Assembly (NCBI RefSeq): GCF_964204645.1
Contig: NC_134032.1
Coordinates: 932,501-996,500, forward strand
Length of the DNA stretch: 64,000 nt
DNA from: Tubulanus polymorphus
Lineage: Eukaryota; Nemertea; Palaeonemertea; Tubulaniformes; Tubulanidae
Direction of reading: 5' to 3'
The position numbers and the translations under genes were made by a program. The stretch's first letter is position 1. Each line of letters opens with the position of its first letter. Below, piece after piece: positions 34,171-45,613 of this stretch. The notes under the pieces were generated by a model. The model did no database searches. It was not told the origin of the DNA and was given only the letters and a program-made list of their open reading frames with translations.

Positions 34171-35194
34171 GGTATCATGATGCAATCTAATTAATAACAA
34201 GAAGCTTACTATGTACATAGACCCGGCTTAACCACCGGACCAATTCAATCCGAATTTTAATCTAATTCCCGGTTAAGATCAGTTTAATCCAGATTTCGCA
34301 CTAATCTCGATTAATCTAGACATTAGTTAAGGACCTAACCCTGATTCCTACACAACTCGTGTAAAATATGATATTTAATCGGTAAACAACAGAAGGGCGA
34401 TTACAAAATTTGGGGGAAGCACATCGCAATATGGCATTGTCCACATAGCTTTAGCTGGAATGGATCTCGGCTAATATCAGGGGACAATAGATAGTAGTGT
34501 TAGATGTGAAAAACACTTAAGCGTTTTAGGCCAGGATCAAAGGCCCCAGTCGAAATTTTAGCACGGTTCAAATTATCGGGTGTGAATTGTAACCGGTTTA
34601 CGTGTGAACCTCACAGTCTATAAACTAGCCACAGCTGAATTTGATTGCGATATAAAGCCCTACTAGTACATTCACATACTGGCTAGGACTTTCCCGAGAT
34701 ATGAGTGATTTCTAAAATCCACGAAAGAATTGAGGGCTTCAAAAATAACTCTTCTATTTTAAGCGGTCCAGTAATGTACGCAAAAAGCCAGATCATAATT
34801 TACTCTTATCAGCAACAAGGCAAGGGTAGAACTTTAGCTGCACACCAGCTACAGCGCGTAATAGTGTAATTGTATCTAGAACATGGCCTCGCCCTTCCCG
34901 TAACACTTCCTCAAGGTTCAGATTTACTCAAACGTCAGCAATTTATCCATATATGGATTTGTTTCATGGAGAGTAACGCGATGAACCGCGCGCCTCATGA
35001 ATATTCATGAGTCGTCGGATAGCGTTTGCAAGCGGCGCGCATTTTAGTTTGATCACGTCGATAGGAAAATGAATGAAGCCGATCTTATACGTTTGGCTTG
35101 AGGCTTGAGAAAGTTCGGGAGGTTTTGGATAATGAACTTGGCTCTTAATGTATGGACCAAGAACGCTTTGAAAACATCACATTTTATCGCAACT
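34171..35194. other. no gene recognised; 18-bp palindrome inside
   Basis: At 34994-35011 ctcatgaatattcatgag is a perfect 18-bp palindrome in a short GC-rich island (gcgcgcc, cggcgcgc). That island could be a promoter or first-exon region for the + strand pinocchio-family gene, but no exon was identified. Confidence 0.3.
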
Positions 35195-35665
35195 TTTTTC
35201 AAAAACTGATCGTCCACACTTCACATGTGTTCAGTGCTTCACCTGAGACATTTCTAATTGAAAATGAACTACAAACACCAGATATTAGACATTTTATCAG
35301 CACACTTTCAAAAACTGATCGTCCACATTTCACATGTGTTCAGGACTTCACCTGAGACATTTCTTATTGAAACTGAACTACAAACACCAGATATTAGACA
35401 GTTTATCAGCACACTTTCAAAAACTGATCATCCACACTTCACATGTGTTCAGTGCTTCACCTGAGACATTTTCAATTGAAAATGAACTACAAACACCTGA
35501 CATTAGACATTTTATCAGCACACTTTCATAAACTGATCGTCCACACTTTCAAAAACTGTGTTCAGAACTTCACCCGAGACATTTTCAATTGAAAATGAAC
35601 CACAAACACCAGAAGATGGACATTTCATCAGCATTCTTTTGAAAAGTGATCGTCCACACTTAAAA
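35195..35665 (-). repeat. 109-bp satellite family, ~4 units, inverted orientation
   Basis: aaaactgatcgtccacactt, cacatgtgttcag and aatgaactacaaacacc recur at about 109-bp spacing, reverse complement of the 16.6-18.1 kb array. Confidence 0.93.
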
Positions 35666-36973
35666 TACCAATTATAGGCCTATACCAATAGATGGTGAAT
35701 GATTGAGTTGGTTGACCGATTCAAAAATAAATGCACTATATTCATGGAATATTTATGGAAGACAATGACCTCGATGTTAAAACTGCTGCATGTCATCGCA
35801 GAAACGCGAACCCGTCTCAGTACTGCAGCAGCTATCTGTGCAAAACTGTGTAGGCAGTTTAAGGTGTGGTTGCGTTCAGAGATCAAACAACTCTAGAACA
35901 ATCATCTAAAAGTAAAACCCCGAGGGTTCTGCGTTCATTTTCGCTTTGAAATTGATTTTATCTCGTGACACCATTAAAACGGAACACTGTGATATCACTT
36001 CAGAACTGGGTTACGTGTTACTTTTCTAGACCTTCCAATGGGATACCGGCGAGGCTACCGAGGGAAGCGAGGATTCAGCGATAATCCGCCAGGTGTCGCT
36101 AGTGGTACTGGGTTACCGCCCTTCAATTTCTTCTACATTTCAATAAACTTCGAGTCAAATTTTCTGTTTAGTAAATCAATTTTCAGTGAAATCAATACGA
36201 CACACTGAGTGAGAAAGGAAATTTTATATCTATTCGATGACTCGTTTGATAATTTCCGGATTTGGAAGCCTAAAAATGATGTTCAAATTTCATCGAAAAT
36301 GAACTGATTTTCACCACGAGTAACCCGGTGTTTAGTTGCGCCATCTGGTGTTGCCGGTATTCAATTCGGACTGTGCGAAAATTGAAACTAATCGGCCTAC
36401 ATTACGATAAGCTAGGAATTAAGCTCTACGTTAAAAAAGGCCAAGTAGGCTTTATGCAAAACGGCACAAACTGAAACTGGATCCAGAACTCATAGTTCAC
36501 AGTTCCGGGTTCATAGTCTCCATGACCAGTCTCATTCCGTGACTTTCAAGCACCTTTTTGCCCCCAATTCAAAGAACCGATTCGTTGATCAAATTGACAG
36601 TAATAGATCACAATTAACTGACACCTGACTATTAAATATATTTTATCAAAATACTTTGAAATATATTTGATACAGAAATATTAGGTTCTCCAATGCTACT
36701 AATACTGAAACCTCGATGGCATATCTTATACCTGGCCTCCTTACATCTTTACATATATCGACCCATCGGCTATAATCGTCACGCAGAATCATGAAATCTA
36801 CATTTTCCAGGCATTCTTGTAATAAGCAGATTTCAAGAGCTGTATCACGATTGCTGTATCACGACTATTTCTACGTTAATTTTTCCTTTAGTTTGTATCA
36901 TCTCTGATTTCTTGAATTAGTCTCTTTGTCTTTGGATTGTATATATATCTCATAATTTCTGTAGTATCTCATT
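35666..36973. other. no gene recognised
   Basis: AT-rich, with a short fragment (caggtgtcgctagtgg) like the 9.4-9.8 kb repeat near 36090. Nothing codes convincingly. Confidence 0.35.
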
Positions 36974-37300
36974 ATTCCTGAAGATGACTATTAGGATATA
37001 GTCGAAACGTTGAATAAACTACACTAGCTCAAGGAATACAGTATTCCTGAAGATGACTATTAGGATATAGTGGAAACGTTGAATAAACTACACTAGCTCA
37101 AGGAATACAGTATTCCTGAAGATGACTATTAGGATATAGTCGAAACGTTGAATAAACTACACTAGCTCAAGGAATACAGTATTCCTGAAGATGACTATTA
37201 GGATATAGTCAAAACCTTGAATAAACTACACTAGCTCAAGGAATACAGTATTCCTGAAGATGACTATTAGGATATAGTCGAAACGTTGAAATAAACTACT
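36974..37300 (+). repeat. 69-bp tandem array of the CTGAAGA...GAAACGTT core
   Basis: attcctgaagatgactatta begins at 36974, 37043, 37112, 37181 and 37250, exactly 69 bp apart. Each unit contains ctgaaga, a gactat/atagtc stem, gaaacgtt, and ggaata/tattcc as a second potential hairpin. It is the reverse complement of the core of the 167-bp array at 3681-4470. Confidence 0.93.
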
Positions 37301-38678
37301 ATCTCGAAGTTTCATTTTCGGACTTTTTATTATCATTGTGGGATTCTCTCCTCTTCAAGAGCTGTAACAGTGAACTTGTAACTTTGACCTGCAGATGATA
37401 ACTAATGACTGATCTAGTAAAAAGCCATTTGAAAATTTGTTTCAGCAATAATTAAATTAGTATGTTATCATAGTAGTACATATAATTAGAAACAACTGTA
37501 ATTGATTACCAGTAGATACTAGCAGTTGTTTCTTCATCAGAAGAGCCAAGAGAACAAAAGCAGGCCGCCCATTTGTTTGAGTTTGACTTTATCTGCCGTC
37601 TAAATTGGGGCCTGAAGAAATCAAGTATCAACCAGGCGCATTATAATAGTCCGGGTGGCAAGTGAGGATCCACCAGGTGTCACTATAGTGTGCAATTCGA
37701 TATCAACTACTGCAAATTGGTTTCAGTTGAAACCAGTTTTTTTAAAAATCATGGTCTCTGGCTGGTGCAATACAAACAGACTTCGCCGCTTAGGCTATTG
37801 GCTTTTTCGCACAATCTAAATTCAACGACCCTAACCAGATTCAAAACTTCAATAATCTACTCGATCTAGCCTCTAGGTTACTAGAAATCTATCTTAATTC
37901 TAGGTCAGAATTCTTTTCGCAACAGACCCCTGTCTGATTTTTATGCAATAGAATTTCATTTATTCATTCTCATTTCTCGATCTCTGGCCAACAACAATCA
38001 AACATGGCCAAATTAAATTGACTGAGTCTGACCCTGACATGGAACCTCGAAAACACACAACTTATTGACACTTATTATAATTAAGCGCACAGCGTCAACT
38101 AAATTTCGACATGTATTTATTGATTACCTTGAAACTGTTTAATTAATTCCCACTGGTCTTAAACTGTTAAAACACCACCAATATGTTGTAATCAGACCGC
38201 ACACCACAATTCAATCAAATTATATTGTCCGACCGTCAGCTGGCGCCGTCTATGTATTTGAAATATTTTAACATCCAATTCCGTATTTTAGTTTACGGTG
38301 GCCACTAATGCTCGGTTGGGGATCTATTGAATTTCCTAATCCGTATTTTACTGTACGGTGTCCACTAATGATCGGTTGTGGACTTATGGCAATAAAGCCG
38401 TTAGCCGAAGTTTAGTGATTTTTTCCCTTAAAAAGCCGTCAATCTGTCAAAATTTTGATTGTTCCGCTGAATTTGCTTTTTTTCACCGATCAAAATTAAC
38501 TGCAGCTGATTCTGAGTGTAAAACGCCGCTGCTTCCACACGGGTCGATGTTGTTCTGAAGCCTGAAGGCTGGAGTTACCGCAAATATTGGTGGGCCTTTT
38601 TTTTTAGTAAATTTCTGTGGTTTTCTGACTCTCTAAGTCTCATCTAAATGTCTGATTTTTCGTTGAATATTAAACTTA
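37301..38678. other. no gene recognised; small duplications
   Basis: 37659-37705 resembles the 9.4-9.8 kb repeat and 37740-37860 resembles the 12.2-12.4 kb repeat. ccgtatttta...cggtg(g/t)ccactaatg is duplicated at 38281 and 38341 (60 bp apart). Confidence 0.45.
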
Positions 38679-39226
38679 CTAATGTCTATTTATTAATGGA
38701 TGAGACCTGTTTTTCTGGGATATTTTGCTTACTTTTTGGGGTACATACCTCATTTATGTCTTAACAGAATGCCAAAAATCGCGGACAACAACTGAATATC
38801 CGATATATTTCCAGTTCTGTACCAATTAGATGGATTGGCAAAAAGACTCCTTAAGTCCAATTGAATGAGAGAGAAAATCCTCCATTTTGTGAAATTTCTT
38901 GAATTTTTACATTGTCACCATGCCTACGAAATGAAGTTATTTTTCTTGTGGGGTCTCAACAACTAAATCAGGGTGGCGTAGGCATGGTAACAATGTTCAA
39001 ATCCAAGAAATTTGACAAAATGGAGGATTTTCTCTCTCATTCAACTGGACTTAAGCAGTCTTTTTGCCAATTCATCTAATTGGTACAGAACTGGAAATAT
39101 ATCGGATATTCAGTTGTTGTCCGCGACTTTTGGCATTCTGTTAAGACATAAATGAGGTATGTACCCCAAAAAGTAAGCAAAATATCCAAGAAAAACAGGT
39201 CTCATCAATTAATAAATAGACATTAG
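38679..39226. mobile_element. fold-back element, full length (548 bp)
   Basis: Left arm ctaatgtctatttattaatg ... and right arm ...attaataaatagacattag are complementary over about 260 bp around a short centre near 38950. Deleted relative at 22347-22634. Confidence 0.88.
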
Positions 39227-39250
39227 TAGTTTGTTCTTCATTCACTTCTT

Positions 39251-39453
39251 GGTAAGATTCAAGAATAGGGGACTAGTGGTTAGGATTAGGGTTAGGATTA
39301 GGTTTAGAGATAGGTTTAGTTCCCTAATCATCATTAATTACTATATACATTACTATCATTATATATCATCATTATCAATTACTAATATTATTACTTAATT
39401 GATTACTATCACTACATACATATTGCTATAGTGCCCTATTCTTGAATCGCACC
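39251..39453. mobile_element. short form of the 9-bp-duplication MITE
   Basis: ggtaagattcaagaatagggg ends and tail match the outer parts of 14304-15007; the long inverted arms are deleted. Flanks cacttctt and caattctt could be a diverged 8-bp duplication. Confidence 0.8.
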
Positions 39454-39887
39454 CAATTCTTAAAAGAATGATAGGCCTTCTTGCTAAAGTCTATTTATTT
39501 TTTCGATTGGCGCCGATCTTTTAGGGATATTTCGCCTAATATTCCGCACGCATCCCTCAAATAGGTGTCAATCGAAGTAAGAGCAGGTACAGTTGTGCAG
39601 TCCAGATAAATCATCGTTTGTATCCATATATCACTGTTTTGAAGGATTGATGATTATTCTCGAAAATTGAGCTTTAAATCGGCAAGATAGACCGAAGTAG
39701 TAATAGAAATAATCTTTGGCTGATGATGCGACGCCTAATTATTATTAGTAGCAGTCGCTATGTGTGGCGATCCTGTTTTGCAATGATGAAATTATTTCTG
39801 GATTAGGTGGTAGGCGTACACAGTGGTAGGGCCTCAGGCCTATATAAATTCCATGCCAAATTTTCTCCCAAGTGGTGCACCTTGCAG

Positions 39888-40108
39888 CGAAATATCAGCT
39901 GCCATTCTTAGATCATCGAAATATCAGCTGCCATTCTTAGATCAGCGAAATATCAGCTGCCATTCTTAAATCAGCGAAATATCAGCTGCCATTCTTAAAT
40001 CAGCGAAATATCAGCTGCCATTCTTAAATCAGTGAAATATCAGCTGCCATTCTTAAATCAGCGAAATATCAGCTGCCATTCTTAAATCAGCGAAATATCA
40101 GCTGCCAT
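39888..40108 (+). repeat. 29-bp minisatellite
   Basis: atcagctgccattcttaaat followed by cagcgaaat recurs about seven times, ending 64 bp before the first recognised pinocchio-family exon. Confidence 0.95.
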
Positions 40109-40171
40109 TGTTAATAAGATGCGTTGACAGGATTGAATTTAATGAACGTGTGTTTTGTCTCTAATCCGCAG

Positions 40172-43100
40172 CTGCGCGCACAGTATCAGCTGCACAGTGG
40201 AGGACGACGATAATTCATCAGGTGCCGATTCTGGAGTCTACGAAGACGAAGATGTTACAGCCCCGACACCGGACGTCCCGCTACCCCAGGCCGGGGGGCC
40301 GCCCGCTGCGGTGACGTATCATCATCACCAGCAGCAGCAGCAGCAACAAGACGAGAGGATGGAGGTGGAAGAAGATGGTATGTCTCTGGTTACTGGGTTA
40401 CTGAAAATAGTTCCTCTTCGTTGGTTCTCAGACTTCTGTGAGACCTTAATTCTTGTAGACCTACTGTCTGTCTTTCTGTCTGTCTGTCTTTCTGTCTGTC
40501 TGTCTGTTTGGCTGTCTGTCTGGCTGTCTTTCAGCTACCTATGCAGCTGTCAATCTGCTGTCTGTACCCACCCCCTCAGACAATCAGTTTTTGTTTGTGT
40601 GGCTATAGCCTGTTGATAAATTGTGTAAGGGTGCATCGTTTGGGTGTAGCATTGCGAACTAGGTCAAGATGGCGAATGTCTGTCAAATTCATTGCCATTG
40701 AAAAATGATCTGTCTGATTTTTACAATAGTGTCGAATCACATTTTTGAATTAACCCTTTCAGTGCCGACTAATTAATACCCTATAGTGCTGGAGATGATT
40801 TGAAAATTCTGAAAAATTCCACCCTAGTGTGTTGAATAACGGGAATAGCACTATAGTGCATCTACACCGCGGCGCGATGTATCGTTAGTTACTAATATTA
40901 CACTATGTTTGACAGGTGCTGCCATCTTTCAAGAGAGATAATTACTAATTACATCAATATACACCAATCTACAATCTATAATATACAAATATACAAATCT
41001 ATCCCTGATTTATACACCGCACTGCGATGTAGACACACTGAAAGGGTTAACAGTCAACAGTCCTGCGCATTAAGCTCAATTGGTTGAGCGGAGGACTTGG
41101 AACCAAGAGGTCCCTGTTTCGAAACCACCTCTGGCGTTGGCTGTTGAGACACCTACATGGACTAGCCCTGCTGATTTAGTCAGGTTGTTAGTCATAACAA
41201 CCTATAAAAAGGCCCTGGTCGTCTCTTAAGACCCACACTAGGGTTACACTACTGCTACTCGGGGACGTAAAACTCTACTTCTCGTTTCTGCAGATGATTC
41301 CGGGGATGATGTGGAATTCGAGGTCGGTGCTGCAGCGGCGGCGGGAGGCGGCGGCGGAAGCCGGGCGGGCGCGACGCGGTATTCGTTTTACGCCCAGCAG
41401 ATTTCGCTCGCCGAATTCGAGGAGGAAGGCCGAGTTTTAACGAAGGCGGCCGTCGCCGAACTTATGCAAACGGAACAATATCAGAAAATGGTCAATACCT
41501 GTTCCAGGTACGTTATCATCGCTCGATACGGGATCAGTAAAATACTCCGTTCTAATCGGTCTGAAGTTAGGATTCGAGTTTAGACTGGTCTTTAGTTGTT
41601 AGATTGGCTATAGAACCAAAATGAGCTTAGACTGGTCTTAAGTTGTTAGATCGGTTATAGAACCAAAATGAGTTTAGACTGGTCTTAAGTTGTTAGATTG
41701 GTTATAGAACCAAAATGAGCTTAGACTGGTCTTAAGTTGTTAGATTGGCTATAGAACCAAAATGAGCTTAGACTGGTCTTAAGTTGTTAGATTGGCTATA
41801 GAACCAAAATGAGCTTAGACTGGTCTTAAGTTGTTAGATTGGTTATAGAACCAAAATGAGCTTAGACTGGTCTTAAGTTGTTAGATTGGCTATAGAACCA
41901 AAATGAGCTTAGACTGGTCTTAAGTTGTTAGATTGGTTATAGAACCAAAATGAGCTTAGACTGGTCTTAAGTTGTTAGATTGGTTATAGAACCAAAATGA
42001 GCTTAGACTGGTCTTTAGTTGTTAGATTGGTTATAGAACCAAAATGAGCTTAGACTGGTCTTAAGTTGTTAGATTGGCTATAGAACCAAAATGAGCTTAG
42101 ACTGGTCTTAAGTTGTTAGATTGGCTATAGAACCAAAATGAGCTTAGACTGGTCTTAAGTTGTAAGATTGGTTATAGAACCAAAATGAGCTTAGACTGGT
42201 CTTAAGTTGTAAGATTGGTTATAGAACCAAAATGAGCTTAGACTGGTCTTAAGTTGTAAGATTGTTTATAGAACTAAATTGAGCTTAGATTGGTCTTAAG
42301 TTGTCAGATTGGCTATAGAACTAACTAAGTTGGTCTTAGACTGGTCTTAAGTTGTTAGATTGGTTATAGAACTAAAATGAGCTTAGACTGGTCTTTAGTT
42401 GTTATTTGGTTATAGAACCAAAATGAATTGAGACTGGTCTTAAGTTGTTAGATTGGCTATAGAACCAAAATGAGCTAAGACTGGTCTTAAGTTGTTAGAT
42501 TGGCTATAGAACCAAAATGAGCTAAGACTGGTCTTAAGTTGTTAGATTGGCTATAGAACCAAAATGAGCTTAGACTGGTCTTTAGTTGTTATTTGGTTAT
42601 AGAACCAAAATGAATTGAGACTGGTCTTAAGTTGTTAGATTGGCTATAGAACCAAAATGAGCTAAGACTGGTCTTAAGTTGTTAGATTGGCTATAGAACC
42701 AAAATGAGCTAAGACTGGTCTTAAGTTGTTAGATTGGCTATAGAACCAAAATGAGCTAAGACTGGTCTTAAATTGTGAGATGAACTCACAAATCCTAAAA
42801 TTACCCGATCTCTTAGTCTAAATAGTACTGAGTTAGGTACTGAGTTAACTTTAGGACCAAAATAACTGAAAGCCTCTTCTCTCATGAGACCCAGTTTTAT
42901 AACCGTGTATTTGAAATCGAACTTGCTGATATTTTGTAGTTGCCACGCGTGTTGGTTGTATCAACAGATAACTGCTGATTGCAGAGAATGCGGAGGTTTC
43001 GCCATTCAGAGACCCTGTCCCGTCTGTGATGGTCGATGTATGCAAACTTGGACGCGAGATCCGAAAATGGTAAGCTATCCCCCGTTTGAAAAATACTTTC

Positions 43101-44206
43101 TCGATTTCTGGGTAGGGAATGAACTACCAGAACCTAGTTAACATGGGCATCCCCAGGATTTTTAATGGGTGGTTGAACTTCCCTTCAAAAAGGGCTGAAT
43201 CAATATTTAATCGATAAGATTTTTTATTTTGATTTTTAACAATCAATCTAGACCTTAAAAGGCCTTACAATTAATATGTACATAATGCTTGTTTGATATA
43301 GGTTTAAGCTGTTTAAGCTACTCTGAAATATACTATTTTAGGCTAAAAAGTGATACCTTGTTTCTCCAAATCGGCTGGGTCACTTTCTAAACTGCAGTAG
43401 ATTTTGTAATCAGTTGATTTCTATAGCCCACTGGGTCTGCTATTGCTATGGCTCGATCATGAATTTCAAAAAGTAATGTACAAGGTAGATAGGCGGCCTT
43501 ATAAGCACAGCTAAAATGATAGTATTTATTTCTTATATACAGTTAGTTCCATATACATTTCATAAGCACTAGCGAAAATGCAGTCTCTGATTCAAACGTG
43601 GGTTCAATGCGATGTGTTCCTTCTTAACCCTTTCAGTGCTGACTAATAAATACCCTATAGTGCTGGAGATAATTTGAAAATTTGGAAAATTTTCCACCCT
43701 AGTGTGTTGAATAACGGGAATAGCACTATAGTGTGTCTACACCGCAGTGCGGTGTATCGTTAGTTACTAGTATTTCACTATGTTTGACAGGTGCTGCCAT
43801 CTTTCAATAGAGATAAAAACTAATTACTAATTGCCATCTTTCAATAGAGGTAAAAACTAATTACTGATTACATCAATACACCGCAGTGCGGTTACTAGCA
43901 AAATCCATCACTGATTCATACACCGCACTGCGGAGTAGACGCACTGAAAGGGTTAAAGAAGAGTTTCTTAAACACAGGTTTTGTGTTGAGCTCTGCATTG
44001 AGCCATTCTAAGCTCGAGGCGGGTTGAAGTTTTATCTCGATAATACTGTCGCCTTTTTTTTCCAGACCCATTCATTCCAGAAAGCTCATTGGAACGGCAA
44101 GTGCGCTTTGCCTCACGAACAACAGATGGCGCTGCTGTTCCAGAAGTGCGTCGAGTCCGACGAGGACACGATCGTCAACGGAATGGAGGATTTGCACACC
44201 AGTTAG
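40172..44206 (+). CDS. protein pinocchio-family, 3' four coding exons
   Basis: Exons 40172-40377, 41294-41507, 42940-43069 and 44066-44206 (stop TAG) join in frame with canonical splice sites. The first has an acidic lead (DSGVYEDEDV), a Pro/Ala stretch and a His/Gln run. The second has a Gly/Ala run, then FYAQQISLAEFEEEGRVLTK and AVAELMQTEQYQKMVNTCS. The third is cysteine-rich: CHACW, DCRECGGFAIQRPCPVCDGR, a likely zinc-binding fold. The fourth ends HSFQKAHWNGKC...CVESDEDTIVNGMEDLH. The LTxxAxAELMxTxQYQKMV plus CxECGGxxxxRPCPxCDGxC combination is what I recall of the insect pinocchio (Smi21F) family, tied to olfactory behaviour in Drosophila; the molecular function is unknown. The exon containing the start codon is missing: the first exon opens mid-codon. 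Confidence 0.8.
40460..40535. repeat. (TCTG)n microsatellite
   Basis: ctgtctgtctttctgtctgt runs just inside the intron after the first recognised pinocchio-family exon. Confidence 0.95.
40750..41050. mobile_element. piggyBac-like MITE copy E
   Basis: TTAA-CCCTTTCAGTGCC ... CACTGAAAGGG-TTAA, 301 bp; includes a small atacacc/atacaaat internal expansion. Pinocchio-family intron. Confidence 0.9.
41064..41140 (+). repeat. tRNA-like sequence
   Basis: aagctcaattggttgagcgg resembles a D-arm/A box and ccctgtttcgaaaccacc a T-arm/B box. The anticodon arm does not pair cleanly, so a SINE head or tRNA pseudogene is more likely than a working tRNA gene. Confidence 0.4.
41580..42776 (+). repeat. 48-bp satellite derived from the interior of a MITE
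   Basis: About 25 units of gcttagactggtcttaagtt-gttagattggctatagaacc-aaaatgag at 48-bp spacing. The words gactggtcttaag, gttagattgg and tatagaac are the interior of the GGGGCCAGTTGCA family; the element termini are absent. Variants (ctaaga, tttag, missing ag) recur in blocks, showing local duplication. It occupies most of the intron between the second and third pinocchio-family exons. Confidence 0.95.
43352..43500. mobile_element. MITE (GATACCTTGTTTCTCC family), right-truncated
   Basis: gataccttgtttctccaaat, then gtagataggcggcc as in copy 1; the closing terminal repeat is absent. Pinocchio-family intron. Confidence 0.65.
43624..43956. mobile_element. piggyBac-like MITE copy F
   Basis: TTAA-CCCTTTCAGTGCT ... 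GCACTGAAAGGG-TTAA, 333 bp because tgccatctttcaatagag..taaaaactaattac is duplicated inside. Last pinocchio-family intron. Confidence 0.9.
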
Positions 44207-44395
44207 AATCAGTCGTCGCGTCGAGAAAAACTAAACGATATCATCGAGCGAATTGTGCATATCATCATCCGTAGTCACGAATCATGGAACTAGAATCGTG
44301 AATTTACGTTCGCATTTTTACACAGCAGTGGGAAATACAGTAGACTACGCGTAGCGAGAATGAAAAAACAGTACAAGGAAAATGTAACTGAAGCT

Positions 44396-44826
44396 CAGGC
44401 GCGGATCCAGGGCCATTCGGTGACTACAGCACAGTGAAAAAAAGGCACCAACTTTGAAAAGGGCCAGTATTGATGCCCGGCGAGCGAGTTAGAGTTTGAG
44501 TGCCATTTATTGGTATCATGCCACTTAATTTGTCTTAACATTCAATTTGCTTATGCACTTTTTCGATTAAATCTATAGAGTCTCTTTTAGAATAGTGCCC
44601 TTTTGAGTAAAAAAAAAATGCCGTCGATTGCCTTTTATGATTTTGGTCAATTTATTTTCATTCACATTTTGCTTTAGTCCTAGTACAGAAAGGCAGTTAT
44701 TTTTTATGGCGCACAAATTGTGTGCCTTTTTATCTACTTTTTTCCCGAAACAAAAATTTTTCGAGGGCATTTGAAAACTGCGACTACCGCACGTGCTGCA
44801 TGTGCGATAGTCTGGATCCGCGCCTG
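44396..44826. mobile_element. MITE with CAGGCGCGGATCCAG termini
   Basis: Starts caggcgcggatccag and ends ctggatccgcgcctg, flanked by aagct on both sides. The terminal sequence resembles hAT-type ends, but hAT elements make 8-bp duplications and only 5 bp are seen here. Confidence 0.75.
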
Positions 44827-44904
44827 AAGCTAGTATAACGGTATAACTCGTTTAATTCCGATCGTTTTTATATTCGGATTTTCACTTATTTCGGACTAAA
44901 ACTC

Positions 44905-45017
44905 CAGGACTCAGTTCCACAGTTGTGAGTTGGAGTTAACTCTGAGTTAAAATTAGTTCATTTTGGATGAGTTAACTCTTGAGTTAAATCTTAACTCACA
45001 ACTGTGGAACTGGGCCC
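44905..45017. mobile_element. palindromic MITE (ACTCAGTTCCACAGTT), copy 3
   Basis: ctcagttccacagttgtgag ... ctcacaactgtggaactggg with gttaactctgagttaaa inside, as at 4751 and 21374. Confidence 0.8.
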
Positions 45018-45264
45018 AGTCTCTTCTAGTTTCGATTCAAATGAGAGAGCGCTTAATTCGGATTTTGTTTAATTCGGATAAAATGTTCCGGTCCCGGGTG
45101 ATCCGAATGAAGCGAGTTCTACTATATTCAGTGATCTGTCCGAACCAGTAGCATAATGAACAGGTTTTCCGCCCCTTGTGTTTGTTAACGTGAAGAAATC
45201 GGAAAATCTTTACCGGTATTTGTCTAAACTGGAAATATTTTGCGGGTCCCGGCACTACCATACC

Positions 45265-45604
45265 CATCCTCCCCCGGCAGGGATTCGAACCTGATGGCAT
45301 CGAGATTGCCACGGCACGAAACCCTGCCATAATCGACCGTGTGCGCAGATACATGCGCAGTTCAGATGATGTGATTTTTAGCCAATCAGAAATCCCGTTT
45401 TATTTTAGCCCGGGGTTTTCCCATTTATAGTTCTTCCTTGAAATTTGCCTCAACGATTATACAACGAGCAATCTGATTGGTGCCGCCAGTTTCCGTTCGG
45501 TAAGCTGCGCATGTACCTGCGCACCCGGTCTACTGATGCAGGGGTTCGTGCCGTGGCTGAGTGTAGCGATGCCATCAGGTTCGAGTCCCTGCAGAGGGAG
45601 GATG
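45265..45604. mobile_element. palindromic MITE with 9-bp target duplication, copy 2
   Basis: catcctcccccggcaggg ... ggaggatg, flanked by taccatacc at 45256-45264 and 45605-45613. It is in opposite orientation to the copy at 8540-8868 and carries the same B-box-like words. Confidence 0.85.
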
Positions 45605-45613
45605 TACCATACC

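Noticed and set aside
36974-37300. CRISPR-like array because of exact 69-bp spacing
   Set aside because: The whole unit repeats, with no unique spacers, in an animal genome; it is a tandem satellite.
41064-41140. tRNA gene
   Set aside because: D-arm and T-arm words are present but the anticodon stem does not pair and the acceptor ends do not match; kept only as tRNA-like.
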